64,000 bases of DNA from assembly GCA_020633975.1 (NCBI GenBank), contig JACKCR010000010.1, positions 62,001 through 126,000 on the forward strand, read 5' to 3'. The stretch is from Candidatus Eiseniibacteriota bacterium. Its GTDB lineage: Bacteria; Eisenbacteria; RBG-16-71-46; CAIMUX01. This document shows, piece after piece, positions 26,967-35,397 of the stretch (its first letter is position 1; each line of letters opens with the position of its first letter). Below the pieces are notes generated by a model, which was not told the DNA's origin, did no database searches, and worked only from the letters and a program-made list of their open reading frames with translations. The position numbers and the translations under genes were made by a program.

Positions 26967-27792
26967 CGTTCTCTGCCTAGCCGCGTTCGTGGGGGCGTGT
27001 TCGAACTCGGACACCGCGAACACCACGAACAAGAGCTCGGCGAACGTCGACAACTCACTGACCCGCGTCCAGGACGCCGGCGTGCTCCAGTGGGGCGCAG
27101 ACGTCGTGGGCGGCGTTCCCTATGTCTACGAGGACCCGGATCATCCAGGCGAGTACATCGGCTTCGAGATGGACATCGCGCAGGCGGTCGCGGCTCGTCT
27201 CGGCGTCGAGCTCCAGCTCGTCATCAAGGCTTGGGACACACTCATCCCGGAACTCCAGCGAGGCAGCTACGACCTGGCCATGAACGGGATCGAGAACACC
27301 GAAGATCGGTCCGAAATGGTCCTCTTCAGTGCTCCCTATTTCGTGTATGCGCAGCAGATCACGGTGCGCAATGAGACGAACGACATCAATGGACTCGACG
27401 ACCTCCAGGGCAAGAAGGTCGCGACGCTCTCCGGTACCGCAGCCGAAGACATCCTTCGGGCCTCGGACGGGGTTCACGTCGTGACCAACCCCGAGATCAT
27501 CTACAGCTATCGGGACCTGGAAGACGGACGAGTCGACGCAGTCGTGCTGGACACCCCGATCGCTGCCGCGTACGGGGCTCCGAACCCGAAACTCAAGAAC
27601 GTCGGTGACTCTTTCGCGGAAGGCGAGTACGTGATCGCGTTCCGGCGGAACGACGTGGCCCTCCGGAACGCGGTGGACTCGGCGCTCCACCAGATCAAGA
27701 CCGACGGCACGTTCCAGCAGATCCTCGAGAAGTGGGGACTCTTCGACCAACACCAGCAGCGAATCGTGAACATCGATTCAGCATCCAACTGA
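26941..27792 (+). CDS. Family 3 solute-binding lipoprotein
   Basis: This 283-residue protein has a perfect AAAGGAGG ribosome site, a lipoprotein signal peptide with lipobox (AAFVGAC near residue 20) and a Ser/Asn/Thr-rich tether. A full SBP_bac_3 domain follows: DVVGGVPYVYEDPD, GFEMDIAQAVAARLG, LAMNGIENTEDRSEMVLFS and GKKVATLSGT. The fold binds amino acids or related small ligands and normally feeds an ABC permease. No permease or ATPase gene is nearby; a histidine kinase follows two genes later. A sensory rather than transport role is therefore likely. Its first 26 bp overlap the LysRS-like gene, so expression is coupled. Confidence 0.88.
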   Translation: MKRLVLQLSVLCLAAFVGACSNSDTANTTNKSSANVDNSLTRVQDAGVLQWGADVVGGVPYVYEDPDHPGEYIGFEMDIAQAVAARLGVELQLVIKAWDTLIPELQRGSYDLAMNGIENTEDRSEMVLFSAPYFVYAQQITVRNETNDINGLDDLQGKKVATLSGTAAEDILRASDGVHVVTNPEIIYSYRDLEDGRVDAVVLDTPIAAAYGAPNPKLKNVGDSFAEGEYVIAFRRNDVALRNAVDSALHQIKTDGTFQQILEKWGLFDQHQQRIVNIDSASN

Positions 27793-27806
27793 ACGGAGAG
27801 GGCGCA

Positions 27807-29225
27807 ATGCCGCAGACGGCGACGCGTTGCTACGAGGTCTTCGCTCCAGCCGATGGCTCGATACTGGTCGAGGTCCCGCTCGAACCCAAGAGCGAGATCG
27901 CGAAGAAGCTGACCAGGATCGAGTCGTCCAAGACGAGGGTCAATCCCGCCGACGTCCAGCCTTTCCTCGATCGGCTCCGTGTTCGGCTCCAAGCGAACCG
28001 GGGCAAGTTGATCGAGATCATGCAGGCCGAGACCGGCTTCATCACTCGTGATACCGAGGAGATCGTCGATTCGTCGATCGAGTTCCTCCAAGACTTCGAG
28101 ACCTACGCAACGGAGCAGGTGGACCGGAGGCAAATCGTCCGCCACTCCTACTCTTCGAGCGTAGGGCGGGACATGCTCGTCATTCAGAGACCCTGTCGTT
28201 GCGTCGCCGCCGTGGTCCCGCAGAACGCGTCCCTCACTCTCAGCATCATCATCATTGCGTCGGCGCTCTATGCCGGTTCCAAGGTGATCTTGCGCCCTGC
28301 GCTCCAGTGCAGTGCCTCCGGGGCGATCCTCTCCGATCTAGTCATGGAGAGCGACCCGCCCGCGGGCTCGGTCACCTTCACGAACTGCCTGGCCAAGGAC
28401 TTCCTCGAGGCCTGCTGCGAGTCCGACGCCGTCGATGTGATCCACTACATCGGCAGCAACCAGTACGCTCTCTCCGTCCTCAACAAGTCGTTCGAAGCCG
28501 GCAAGACCTGCCTCCTCGACGGCCAAGGCAACGGCCTGCTCTACGTCGACGAAACCTTCCCGCTGGGCGAGGCCGTCGAGATCATCGCCAGCGGGTCGAC
28601 TCGCTACAACGGCGAGACCTGCACATCGATCAACGGCGTTCTGATCGCTCCCCCGGTCTACGAGGAGCTGAAGGAAGCCCTCACGGCACGGTTCGAGCAG
28701 TTCATCACGGGAGACCCGAAGGACGAACGTACCGACATCGGCCCGCTCTTCAGCGCCCGCCAGGCCTTGGAGTTCCGTTCCGGACTCCTCGACCAAGGGA
28801 GTCACAAACTACTGGTCGGGGGCGACATCGACGGCGCCTACGTTCGGCCGGCCGTCGTCGTCGGCGTGAAGCACACCGACATCATGGCGATGCAGGGCTT
28901 CTTCGGACCGGCAGTCTGGATCGCTTCGTCCTCCTTGGACGAAGTCTCCACCTGGCTGTCTTCGAACCAGTTCCCGCTCAGTGACACCGTTCTCAGCAGA
29001 GACCCTGCCGTGATGAGGCACTTCGCTGCCATCACCCACGCCGCTCGCGTCTGCATCAACCAGGATCCGTCCATCGAGTCGATGTTCGAGCCTTGGGGCG
29101 GCTACCCCCCAAGCGGCCTCAACCCGGTGTCGGTCTGGATAGACAAGTACAAGCGCACGTTCCAGGTCGACGGGCGACTGACCGACCTCACGAGCATGCG
29201 GATGACCGGCACGGACAGAGGCTGA
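27807..29225 (+). CDS. Aldehyde dehydrogenase superfamily protein
   Basis: This 472-residue protein starts at an ATG with GGAGAG six bases upstream, 14 bp after the lipoprotein stop. It has the ALDH fold: a cofactor-binding half, a catalytic cysteine in YNGETCTSING (near residue 272), and the C-terminal FFGPAVW and PWGGYPPSG segments. The general-base glutamate usually found in the ELGG motif appears as Asp in LLDGQGNG (near residue 240). This may slow hydrolytic deacylation or favour transfer to another acceptor. The substrate is unknown. A role in converting an amino-acid-derived aldehyde would fit the neighbours but is speculative. The stop overlaps the next start as TGATG. Confidence 0.82.
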   Translation: MPQTATRCYEVFAPADGSILVEVPLEPKSEIAKKLTRIESSKTRVNPADVQPFLDRLRVRLQANRGKLIEIMQAETGFITRDTEEIVDSSIEFLQDFETYATEQVDRRQIVRHSYSSSVGRDMLVIQRPCRCVAAVVPQNASLTLSIIIIASALYAGSKVILRPALQCSASGAILSDLVMESDPPAGSVTFTNCLAKDFLEACCESDAVDVIHYIGSNQYALSVLNKSFEAGKTCLLDGQGNGLLYVDETFPLGEAVEIIASGSTRYNGETCTSINGVLIAPPVYEELKEALTARFEQFITGDPKDERTDIGPLFSARQALEFRSGLLDQGSHKLLVGGDIDGAYVRPAVVVGVKHTDIMAMQGFFGPAVWIASSSLDEVSTWLSSNQFPLSDTVLSRDPAVMRHFAAITHAARVCINQDPSIESMFEPWGGYPPSGLNPVSVWIDKYKRTFQVDGRLTDLTSMRMTGTDRG

Positions 29226-31093
29226 TGGCTCCGCTCCGGCGATTCCGATCTCTCTCGGTGCGGATGAAGATCATCCTCATCGTCGTGAGCCTGCTCGTCC
29301 TCTCGATGTCGGCCACGGCGCTGCTGGTTCGGGACATCGCCTCCCGAAACATCGTGGCCAACCAGATGCGTACGGCCGAGGTCCTCACCGCGTCGATCGT
29401 CCACGACATCAAGTACGAGTTCGACGCGGATCGATACGACTACGTCCAGAACATCGTCGCGAAGTACATGACCTACTACCGGGTCATCAGCCACATCGGC
29501 TACTACAACCCCGACGGAGTGAACCTCGCCGACTCCGACTCGAACCGGATCGGGGAGCAGAACTCGGATCCAGACGTCCAGATCGCGCTCGATACTGCGA
29601 CCCCCAGGCTCTACGTGTCGAACGACGATTGGCACGCCTTCGAGATCCGTTCCGTCGCGCCCGTTCTCCGCGGTTCACGGGTTGCAGGCGTAGTCACGAT
29701 GGACATCTCGGTCGCGGACCTCCATGCGACGCTATCCGCCATCATCCACCGAGTCGCCATCATCATGGCGGCGCAAGTTCTGGTGGCCTCGCTCTTCCTC
29801 TTCATCCTCCTCGATCGGGCCATCCTCCGGAGGCTGACGTCGCTCCGGCACGCCACGGAACGGATCGCGTCCGGCGACTACACGGTCCAGGCGATGGATC
29901 AAGGTGGTGACGAGGTGGGTGACTTGGCACGCGCCTTCAACCAAATGGCGACCGAAGTCTCGAGAGCCAAGACGGAGATCGAGGAGCACAACCGCACCTT
30001 GGAGGACCGCGTTGCCGAAGCGACGAGCGAACTCCAGAAGACGTACGACGACCTGAAGAACACGCAGGGCCAGCTCGTGCTCAACGAGAAGATGGCCTCG
30101 CTCGGTGTGCTCATCGCCGGAATCGCCCACGAGATCAACACTCCGGTCGGTGCGATCCTGAACGTCTCGCGCCAGATGGAGTCTCGAATCCGATCGATGC
30201 CGGAGATCCTCAGACAGTTCCGTCGGGAATCGACCTGCCCTGACGACCGGATCGTCGCCTGTCTCGAGGAGATTCGGAAGAACTGCATGGCACCGCGCTC
30301 CGTCACCGCATATCGGGAGACCCGAGTGCTCGAACAGATGCTTCAGAACGCAGGGGTGACGCGGTATCGGGAGCTCGCGAGCCAGCTCATGAAGCTGAAC
30401 ATGGGCTCGGTGGACAAGGCGCGGGCCTATCTCGACTGCCTTACGGATCCGAAGTTCTTCCGAGTGGCCGAGTCTTTCGCGAGCATCGCCCAGGCGGCTT
30501 CCATCGCCGAGACCAGCTCTCGCAAGATCGGTGAGACGATCCGCGCGCTTCGGTACTACTCCCACGGCGACCGTGACAGGATCGAGCCGATCGACGTCAA
30601 CGAGTCGATCCACACCGGCCTCGTCCTGCTCCGGAATGCACTCAAGCACACGGTGACCTTGGAGACGGACCTCGCCGACGATCTGCCACGCATTTCGGGA
30701 ACCAATGAGATTCACCAGGTCTGGACGAACCTGCTCATCAACGCTTGTGACGCGGTCGGCACCTCGCGCGGTGCGGAGAACGGCAAGATCGTGGTCTCCA
30801 GCCGTGAGATCGAGGGGAAGATTCGCGTTCGAGTCGCCGACAACGGCCCCGGCGTTCCCGAGGACATTCAGGGAAAGATCTTCGATCCATTCTTCACCAC
30901 CAAGGACATCGGGAGTGGCACCGGCCTCGGCCTTTCCATCGTATCCGGGTTGGTCAAGAAGCACGGGGGTGAGATCCGGCTCCACAGCCGTCCGGGAGAG
31001 ACGGTCTTCGAAGTCGACCTTCCGATCCCCGAGGCTGCCGCGAAGGGTGGCGATAGTGTGAGAACGGGAACCGATCCGGAGCCTGTCCAGTGA
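29225..31093 (+). CDS. Cache-HAMP sensor histidine kinase
   Basis: This 622-residue protein has, in order, helix 1 (about residues 14-36), a single-Cache-like extracytoplasmic sensor (about 45-165), helix 2 (about 170-195), HAMP (about 195-245), a coiled coil, and a HisKA domain with the His near 301 ([13 protein letters not shown]). About 130 helical residues follow before the N box (LLINACDAV, near 503), G1 (DNGPGVPE) and G2 (GTGLGLSIV). The long helical insert between His box and ATPase domain is unusual. It starts by TGATG overlap with the dehydrogenase gene. It most likely signals to the response regulator 46 bp downstream, perhaps with ligand information from the upstream binding lipoprotein. 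Confidence 0.9.
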   Translation: MAPLRRFRSLSVRMKIILIVVSLLVLSMSATALLVRDIASRNIVANQMRTAEVLTASIVHDIKYEFDADRYDYVQNIVAKYMTYYRVISHIGYYNPDGVNLADSDSNRIGEQNSDPDVQIALDTATPRLYVSNDDWHAFEIRSVAPVLRGSRVAGVVTMDISVADLHATLSAIIHRVAIIMAAQVLVASLFLFILLDRAILRRLTSLRHATERIASGDYTVQAMDQGGDEVGDLARAFNQMATEVSRAKTEIEEHNRTLEDRVAEATSELQKTYDDLKNTQGQLVLNEKMASLGVLIAGIAHEINTPVGAILNVSRQMESRIRSMPEILRQFRRESTCPDDRIVACLEEIRKNCMAPRSVTAYRETRVLEQMLQNAGVTRYRELASQLMKLNMGSVDKARAYLDCLTDPKFFRVAESFASIAQAASIAETSSRKIGETIRALRYYSHGDRDRIEPIDVNESIHTGLVLLRNALKHTVTLETDLADDLPRISGTNEIHQVWTNLLINACDAVGTSRGAENGKIVVSSREIEGKIRVRVADNGPGVPEDIQGKIFDPFFTTKDIGSGTGLGLSIVSGLVKKHGGEIRLHSRPGETVFEVDLPIPEAAAKGGDSVRTGTDPEPVQ

Positions 31094-31139
31094 TTGCGAC
31101 GATGACCTCGATCCAGCGGCCGCCATCGATGGAGTGGAG

Positions 31140-32144
31140 ATGGGAGAGATGAAGTCCCCAGTCGAGTACTACATACTCTGCGTGGACGACGATGAGGAGT
31201 TCCTTCGCTCCCTGGAGTTCTTCCTGCCCGATCGGATCAACGATGGATCCAGGCCCGACATGTGGTGCCGGTTCATCTTCCTGGCCGACCCGTCGGAGGC
31301 GTTGTCCGTTCTTCACGAACTCGAGGCGGACGGTGAAACCCTCGCCCTCATCCTCTCCGATCAGAAGATGCCGGGAATGACCGGCACGGTGCTTCTCGAC
31401 AAGGCGAGGGACGCCTACGCGGATTGCGTGCGTGTCCTCCTGACGGGACACGCTGGAATCGAGTCCGCCGTGCTCGCGATCAACGGGGGCACGATCGACG
31501 CATACCTCACGAAGCCGATCGAATCCGAAGAGAGCTTCACGAAGTGCGTGAGGGAGCTTGTGATCGAATTCCATGTACACCGCACACGCGTCGAGGACGG
31601 AGCCACATCAACCGAGATTCGGCCCGTCGGTGTCAGCGCTGGTGTCGCCGTTCCCGAGGCGACCGGGATCGGCTCGGAACCACAGCTCGAGGACCTGAGC
31701 GATCTCATCCGCAGTCTGGTCGAAGACACTCGGACCAGCTCGAACCGTCCGATCACGTTCCAGTGCGAGCTGGCGGACGACGAAGCCTGGGCCCACGTTC
31801 GTATCTCGGATCTCCGGAAGGTCATCGAGACGTTCCTCGACAACGCCATGAAGTTCTCCAAGGCCGACAAGCCGATCGAGGTCTCCCTGTCCGAGCAGGA
31901 CGGCTGGCTCGTCGCCACCTCCCGGGACGAGGGAATCGGGTTTCCGCGCGAACTCTCCGGAGAACTCAGGCGCCCGCGCACGCTGCCGGACTTCGACGGA
32001 TCCGGTGGGACTCTGCATAGCCTCACACGCGCGAATGAACTCGCCCACCTCGCCGGAGGCCGGATCGAGGCGTGGAGCGATGGGATCGGTCGCGGAGCGA
32101 CGTTCGCGCTCTACGTCCCCTCTGCGCGTCGTCAAGCCGCCTGA
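31140..32144 (+). CDS. Response regulator fused to HATPase-like domain
   Basis: This 334-residue protein has an N-terminal receiver (residues about 5-125: CVDDDEEF, phosphoacceptor in [11 protein letters not shown], switch Thr in VLLTGHAG, and AYLTKPIE). A linker and a C-terminal HATPase-type domain (about 195-330) follow, with DNAMKFSK as the N box and DEGIGFP as G1, ending [11 protein letters not shown]. No HisKA or other His box precedes the ATPase domain, so it is not a normal hybrid kinase. It may phosphorylate or sequester a partner, like anti-sigma kinases, or act as a split catalytic subunit. Start choice among GTG 31134, ATG 31140 and ATG 31149 is uncertain. I preferred 31140 because of a GGAG five bases upstream. 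Confidence 0.8.
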   Translation: MGEMKSPVEYYILCVDDDEEFLRSLEFFLPDRINDGSRPDMWCRFIFLADPSEALSVLHELEADGETLALILSDQKMPGMTGTVLLDKARDAYADCVRVLLTGHAGIESAVLAINGGTIDAYLTKPIESEESFTKCVRELVIEFHVHRTRVEDGATSTEIRPVGVSAGVAVPEATGIGSEPQLEDLSDLIRSLVEDTRTSSNRPITFQCELADDEAWAHVRISDLRKVIETFLDNAMKFSKADKPIEVSLSEQDGWLVATSRDEGIGFPRELSGELRRPRTLPDFDGSGGTLHSLTRANELAHLAGGRIEAWSDGIGRGATFALYVPSARRQAA

Positions 32145-32187
32145 TTCCAGACGCCTGAATTCGCTCAGCCTGGAGAGGAGTCGGGAC

Positions 32188-32218
32188 TGGACACCTGCCC
32201 CGGTTGGCCTCGTATACT
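32188..32218 (+). promoter_or_regulatory. Sigma70-like promoter for the esterase gene
   Basis: A TGGACA box (32188-32193) and a TATACT box (32213-32218) are separated by 19 bp. The second box lies 26 bp before the esterase ATG. Both boxes match the consensus well, but the spacer is long. Confidence 0.45.
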
Positions 32219-32243
32219 CGGGCGTCTCGAAAGGGGATCCCAT

Positions 32244-32990
32244 ATGCATCGTGAACACGTCATGCTCCCGAGCGAACCGATGGGGCGCCGGGTCCATATC
32301 TGGAAGTACGGAACCTTCGGCCTGCCGCTTCTCGTCTTTCCATCCGCCGCGGGCATGGCCCACGAGTGGGAAGCCCACGGCATGATCGACGCAATGTCGG
32401 ATTGGATCGAGTCCGCGAAGGTCAAGGTGTATTGCGTCGAGAGCAATGTCGCCGAAGCGTGGACCCGCAAGGACTCGGATCCGAACTGGCGCATCGAGCG
32501 ACACGAGGCCTATGAGGCGTTCGTCCAGAACGAACTGATCCCCTACATCCGTGAGGACTGCCGGACACCGGACATCGCCATCGGCGCAACCGGCACGAGC
32601 ATGGGCGCGTTCTATGCCGCGAACTTCGCGCTGAAAGCGCCCGAAGCCATCCGCTGGGCGCTCTGCCTGAGTGGTCGCTACGACATCACCTGGATGACGG
32701 ACGGGTTCAACAGCGACGGCGTCTACCGCACGAATCCGATCGCCTACGTGCCCAACCTCGACGGCGAGCGTCTCGAGCGCATTCGTAAGAACACCCACCT
32801 CGTGCTCGTCTGCGGCCGAGGGAAGTGGGAGGATGGCAACATCGAGGACACCGAACGCCTCGGTGCGCTGCTCACGACCAAGGGGATCAGCAACCAGGTC
32901 GACCTCTGGGGCTACGATGTCGCTCACGAGTGGGAGTGGTGGAAGCGGCAGGTTCGCTATCACCTCGGCCCGGTCGTCGGGAATCAGTGA
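32244..32990 (+). CDS. Alpha/beta-hydrolase, esterase family
   Basis: This is a 248-residue cytoplasmic protein with no signal peptide. It has an esterase D/PF00756-like fold with the nucleophile in GTSMGAF (Ser near residue 117), an oxyanion region in PLLVFPSAAG, and a late His in DVAHEWEWW (near 234) as the likely catalytic base. An acidic residue lies in the CGRGKWEDG segment. The natural ester substrate is unknown. An AAAGG lies before the start. A promoter-like element just upstream suggests a unit separate from the signalling operon. Confidence 0.8.
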   Translation: MHREHVMLPSEPMGRRVHIWKYGTFGLPLLVFPSAAGMAHEWEAHGMIDAMSDWIESAKVKVYCVESNVAEAWTRKDSDPNWRIERHEAYEAFVQNELIPYIREDCRTPDIAIGATGTSMGAFYAANFALKAPEAIRWALCLSGRYDITWMTDGFNSDGVYRTNPIAYVPNLDGERLERIRKNTHLVLVCGRGKWEDGNIEDTERLGALLTTKGISNQVDLWGYDVAHEWEWWKRQVRYHLGPVVGNQ

Positions 32991-33072
32991 CGTCTCGAGC
33001 GAGAAGCTGCCGAGCAGTCGACTTCCGAACAACGACTTCTGAGCAAGGGACTGCCGCGCAAAGGATTGAGGA

Positions 33073-34065
33073 ATGACCGCGACCTTTCCCGCCCTCGTCC
33101 TCCGCAAGGACGAGTCTGGTTCGATCCGCGCCGGATTCGAGGATCTGACGTCGAATGACCTACCCGAAGGAGACGTACTCGTCCGTGTCACCCATTCCAG
33201 CGTGAACTACAAGGACGGGCTCGCCATCACCGGGAAGGGGAAGATCGCGCGAAGTCTCCCCATGATCGCGGGAATCGACCTCGCTGGCGTCGTCGAGGAG
33301 TCGACTTCGGACGCATGGAAGGCAGGCGACCCCGTTCTCGCCACTGGCTGGGGACTGGGAGAAGAGCGGTTCGGTGGATACTCCCGATTCGCACGGCTGG
33401 ACGGCTCGCTCCTCACGGCGATTCCCCGTGGATGGAGCGCAGCCACGGCAATGGCGCTCGGCACCGCTGGATTCACCGCGATGCTCGCAGTCTTCGCGCT
33501 GGAGGAGCGCGGGATACGGCCGGACGACGGCCCGGTCGTCGTCACAGGCGCGAGCGGGGGCGTCGGCTCGGTGGCCGTGGCTCTGCTCGCTCACGCCGGC
33601 TACACGGTGGCGGCGTCGACCGGCCGGCCCGAAAACCACGACTACCTTCGGTCCCTCGGCGCAAACTCGTTCCTCGCGCGCGAGGATCTCGATCGAGACG
33701 CGAAGCCGCTCGAGTCCGACAAGTGGGCCGGCGCCGTCGACACGGTCGGAGGCCGCACCTTGGCCACCTTGGCCGCCCAAATCAAGCGGGGAGGCGCCGT
33801 TTCCGTCTGCGGGAACGCCGGTGGATTCCAGCTTCCCACGACCGTCTTCCCCCTCATCCTCCGTGGAGTCGCACTTCTCGGCATCGACTCGAACTACTGC
33901 CCACCTCTCCGCCGCCGGGCTGCGTGGAATCGACTCGCGCTCGACCTGCCGGCCGATCGGATCGCGTCCTGGACCGAGACCGTGCCGTTCCGGAACCTAC
34001 CCCAGGTGGCCGAGCGGATCACGAACGGTCAGGTTCGAGGACGGATCGTCGTCGAGGTCGAGTAG
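33073..34065 (+). CDS. acuI: YhdH/AcuI-type NADPH-dependent quinone oxidoreductase
   Basis: This is a 330-residue medium-chain dehydrogenase/reductase without the zinc ligands. It matches the YhdH/YhfP/AcuI subgroup: [41 protein letters not shown], the NADPH motif [17 protein letters not shown], and GIDSNYCP. In this subgroup AcuI reduces acryloyl-CoA to propionyl-CoA with NADPH, which detoxifies acrylate. The gene stands alone, 82 bp after the esterase. The symbol is a family-level suggestion. Confidence 0.85.
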   Translation: MTATFPALVLRKDESGSIRAGFEDLTSNDLPEGDVLVRVTHSSVNYKDGLAITGKGKIARSLPMIAGIDLAGVVEESTSDAWKAGDPVLATGWGLGEERFGGYSRFARLDGSLLTAIPRGWSAATAMALGTAGFTAMLAVFALEERGIRPDDGPVVVTGASGGVGSVAVALLAHAGYTVAASTGRPENHDYLRSLGANSFLAREDLDRDAKPLESDKWAGAVDTVGGRTLATLAAQIKRGGAVSVCGNAGGFQLPTTVFPLILRGVALLGIDSNYCPPLRRRAAWNRLALDLPADRIASWTETVPFRNLPQVAERITNGQVRGRIVVEVE

Positions 34066-34235
34066 CCCAAACCCGGCGATCCAGGGTAGGCTCTTCCCGT
34101 ACGCCGCCCTCGGCCCGGCGAAACCGGGACGCGTTCCATGCGTCAGATCGAGGGACGTCCGCCGGCGTGCGGGACCGCAGCTCGGATCGCAAGGATCCGG
34201 CGCCGCGCGGGCCCTGGTCCCGCAAGGGAGGCTTT

Positions 34236-34643
34236 GTGACTCAGAAGAAGGTTCGTCTCACGGAAGACCAGTGGCGTGAGAAGCTGTCGCCCGAGCAGTT
34301 CGAGATCGCTCGCCGTGGCGGCACGGAGCGCGCTTTCACCGGGAAGTACTACGACAGCAAGGAGACGGGGATGTACCACTGCGTCTGCTGTGACGCACCC
34401 CTCTTCAGCTCGGAGACGAAGTACGACTCGGGGTCGGGCTGGCCCAGCTTCACGTCACCCGAACGGCCGGAGAACCTTCGTTTCGACTTCGACGATAGCT
34501 ACGGCATGCGTCGCGTCGAAGTGCGGTGCGCCGTCTGCGACGCGCACCTAGGTCATGTGTTCGATGACGGCCCCACGGAAGAAGGGAAGCGGTTCTGCAT
34601 CAACTCCGCGTCCCTCGACCTCCGATCCGAAGACGAGAAGTAG
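34236..34643 (+). CDS. msrB: Peptide-methionine (R)-S-oxide reductase
   Basis: This 135-residue protein is full length for MsrB. Zinc-binding pairs are CVCC and CAVC, the fold signature is [10 protein letters not shown], and the catalytic cysteine is in RFCINSASL near the end, with no selenocysteine. It repairs oxidised methionine in proteins using thioredoxin. I chose the GTG at 34236 because AAGGGAGG lies just upstream. A hairpin begins at the stop. Confidence 0.95.
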   Translation: MTQKKVRLTEDQWREKLSPEQFEIARRGGTERAFTGKYYDSKETGMYHCVCCDAPLFSSETKYDSGSGWPSFTSPERPENLRFDFDDSYGMRRVEVRCAVCDAHLGHVFDDGPTEEGKRFCINSASLDLRSEDEK

Positions 34644-34670
34644 GGCCGAGTCGACCGACCGCACTCGGCC
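34644..34670 (+). terminator. Hairpin directly after msrB
   Basis: GGCCGAGT and ACTCGGCC form a perfect 8-bp stem around an 11-base loop, beginning at the base after the msrB stop. There is no T run after it. It may act as a terminator or as RNA 3-prime-end protection. Confidence 0.5.
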
Positions 34671-34737
34671 ACGACATCGTCCGCGCCCGTGACGGCTAGG
34701 CGGGACGACGTGGCCAGAGCCGCTTCGGCAGGGAGGA

Positions 34738-35109
34738 CTACTCTTCTTCGCGCACCCGGAAGACCCAGGCGTCGGCTTCCCGGTGGACTTCCAACCAATG
34801 GTTGGGCAGAGCTTCGTCCGTGAGGCGGAGCTCTTTCTTGTTCGTCTTCTGGAGATAGAAGGCGACGGCAGCGGCGAGAGCCGCCTGCACTTCGTTGTCG
34901 TCCACTTCTTCGAGCTCGTCCGGGACCGGCATCGTCTCTACCGCACCGCCAGTCCTACGCTGCAGCTCAGCCATCACCATCCCGTACTGCACCGCGTCCC
35001 GTGGCTGGAACGGCCGAAGATCGTCCAAGTCGCTTTCGAGCTGTAGGAGTTCGGAGTCGGTCATGGAAAGGAGGTCGATCTCGAATCTAACGCGGTCGAA
35101 GGTGGCCAT
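34738..35109 (-). CDS. Small conserved-type protein, OadG-like C-terminal pattern
   Basis: This is a 123-residue soluble acidic protein. The first half is Glu/Asp-rich. The second half contains DDNEVQAALAAAVAFYLQK and ends WVFRVREEE. The E-V-x-A-A-x-A-A-A-V-x-x-Y pattern, followed by a Trp-containing strand, resembles the C-terminal region of small subunits of biotin-dependent decarboxylases and carboxylases such as OadG. No such enzyme genes are nearby, so this is only a similarity. The start ATG has AGGAGG about seven bases upstream on the minus strand. Confidence 0.65.
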   Translation of the reverse strand: MATFDRVRFEIDLLSMTDSELLQLESDLDDLRPFQPRDAVQYGMVMAELQRRTGGAVETMPVPDELEEVDDNEVQAALAAAVAFYLQKTNKKELRLTDEALPNHWLEVHREADAWVFRVREEE

Positions 35110-35273
35110 GCTGTACTGCCTCCTCTGCAGAGCGCGGAGCGCGTTCGTCCGATGGATGTGAGGTCACGTCGGGTCCGCTCGATGGGCCACACTCCCTGTA
35201 GCCCCGCATATGTGTCTACCAGATCGCGTCTTGGTGCAAGTGAGGAATATTTGGCGCGCGGTTGGGACGTGGT

Positions 35274-35387
35274 TCACGCCACCTGCTGTGCCACGTAGTC
35301 ATCGATTCTGAACGACTTGGAGCGATGGCAGGAACGATCGTACAGACGCACCTTTTCTTCGGCGCTCTCTTCGATTTCGCGGGCCAC
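35274..35387 (-). CDS. Possible 37-residue small protein
   Basis: This is a GTG-initiated frame beginning 11 bp after the stop of the aldehyde dehydrogenase gene on the same strand. The product is charged and helix-prone (MAREIEESAEEKVRLYD..., ending VAQQVA). Its codon third positions are mostly G or C, as in real genes here. There is no strong ribosome site. I recognise no family. It may be a small downstream gene of the dehydrogenase transcript, or chance. Confidence 0.3.
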   Translation of the reverse strand: MAREIEESAEEKVRLYDRSCHRSKSFRIDDYVAQQVA

Positions 35388-35397
35388 TCCGTCGTCT

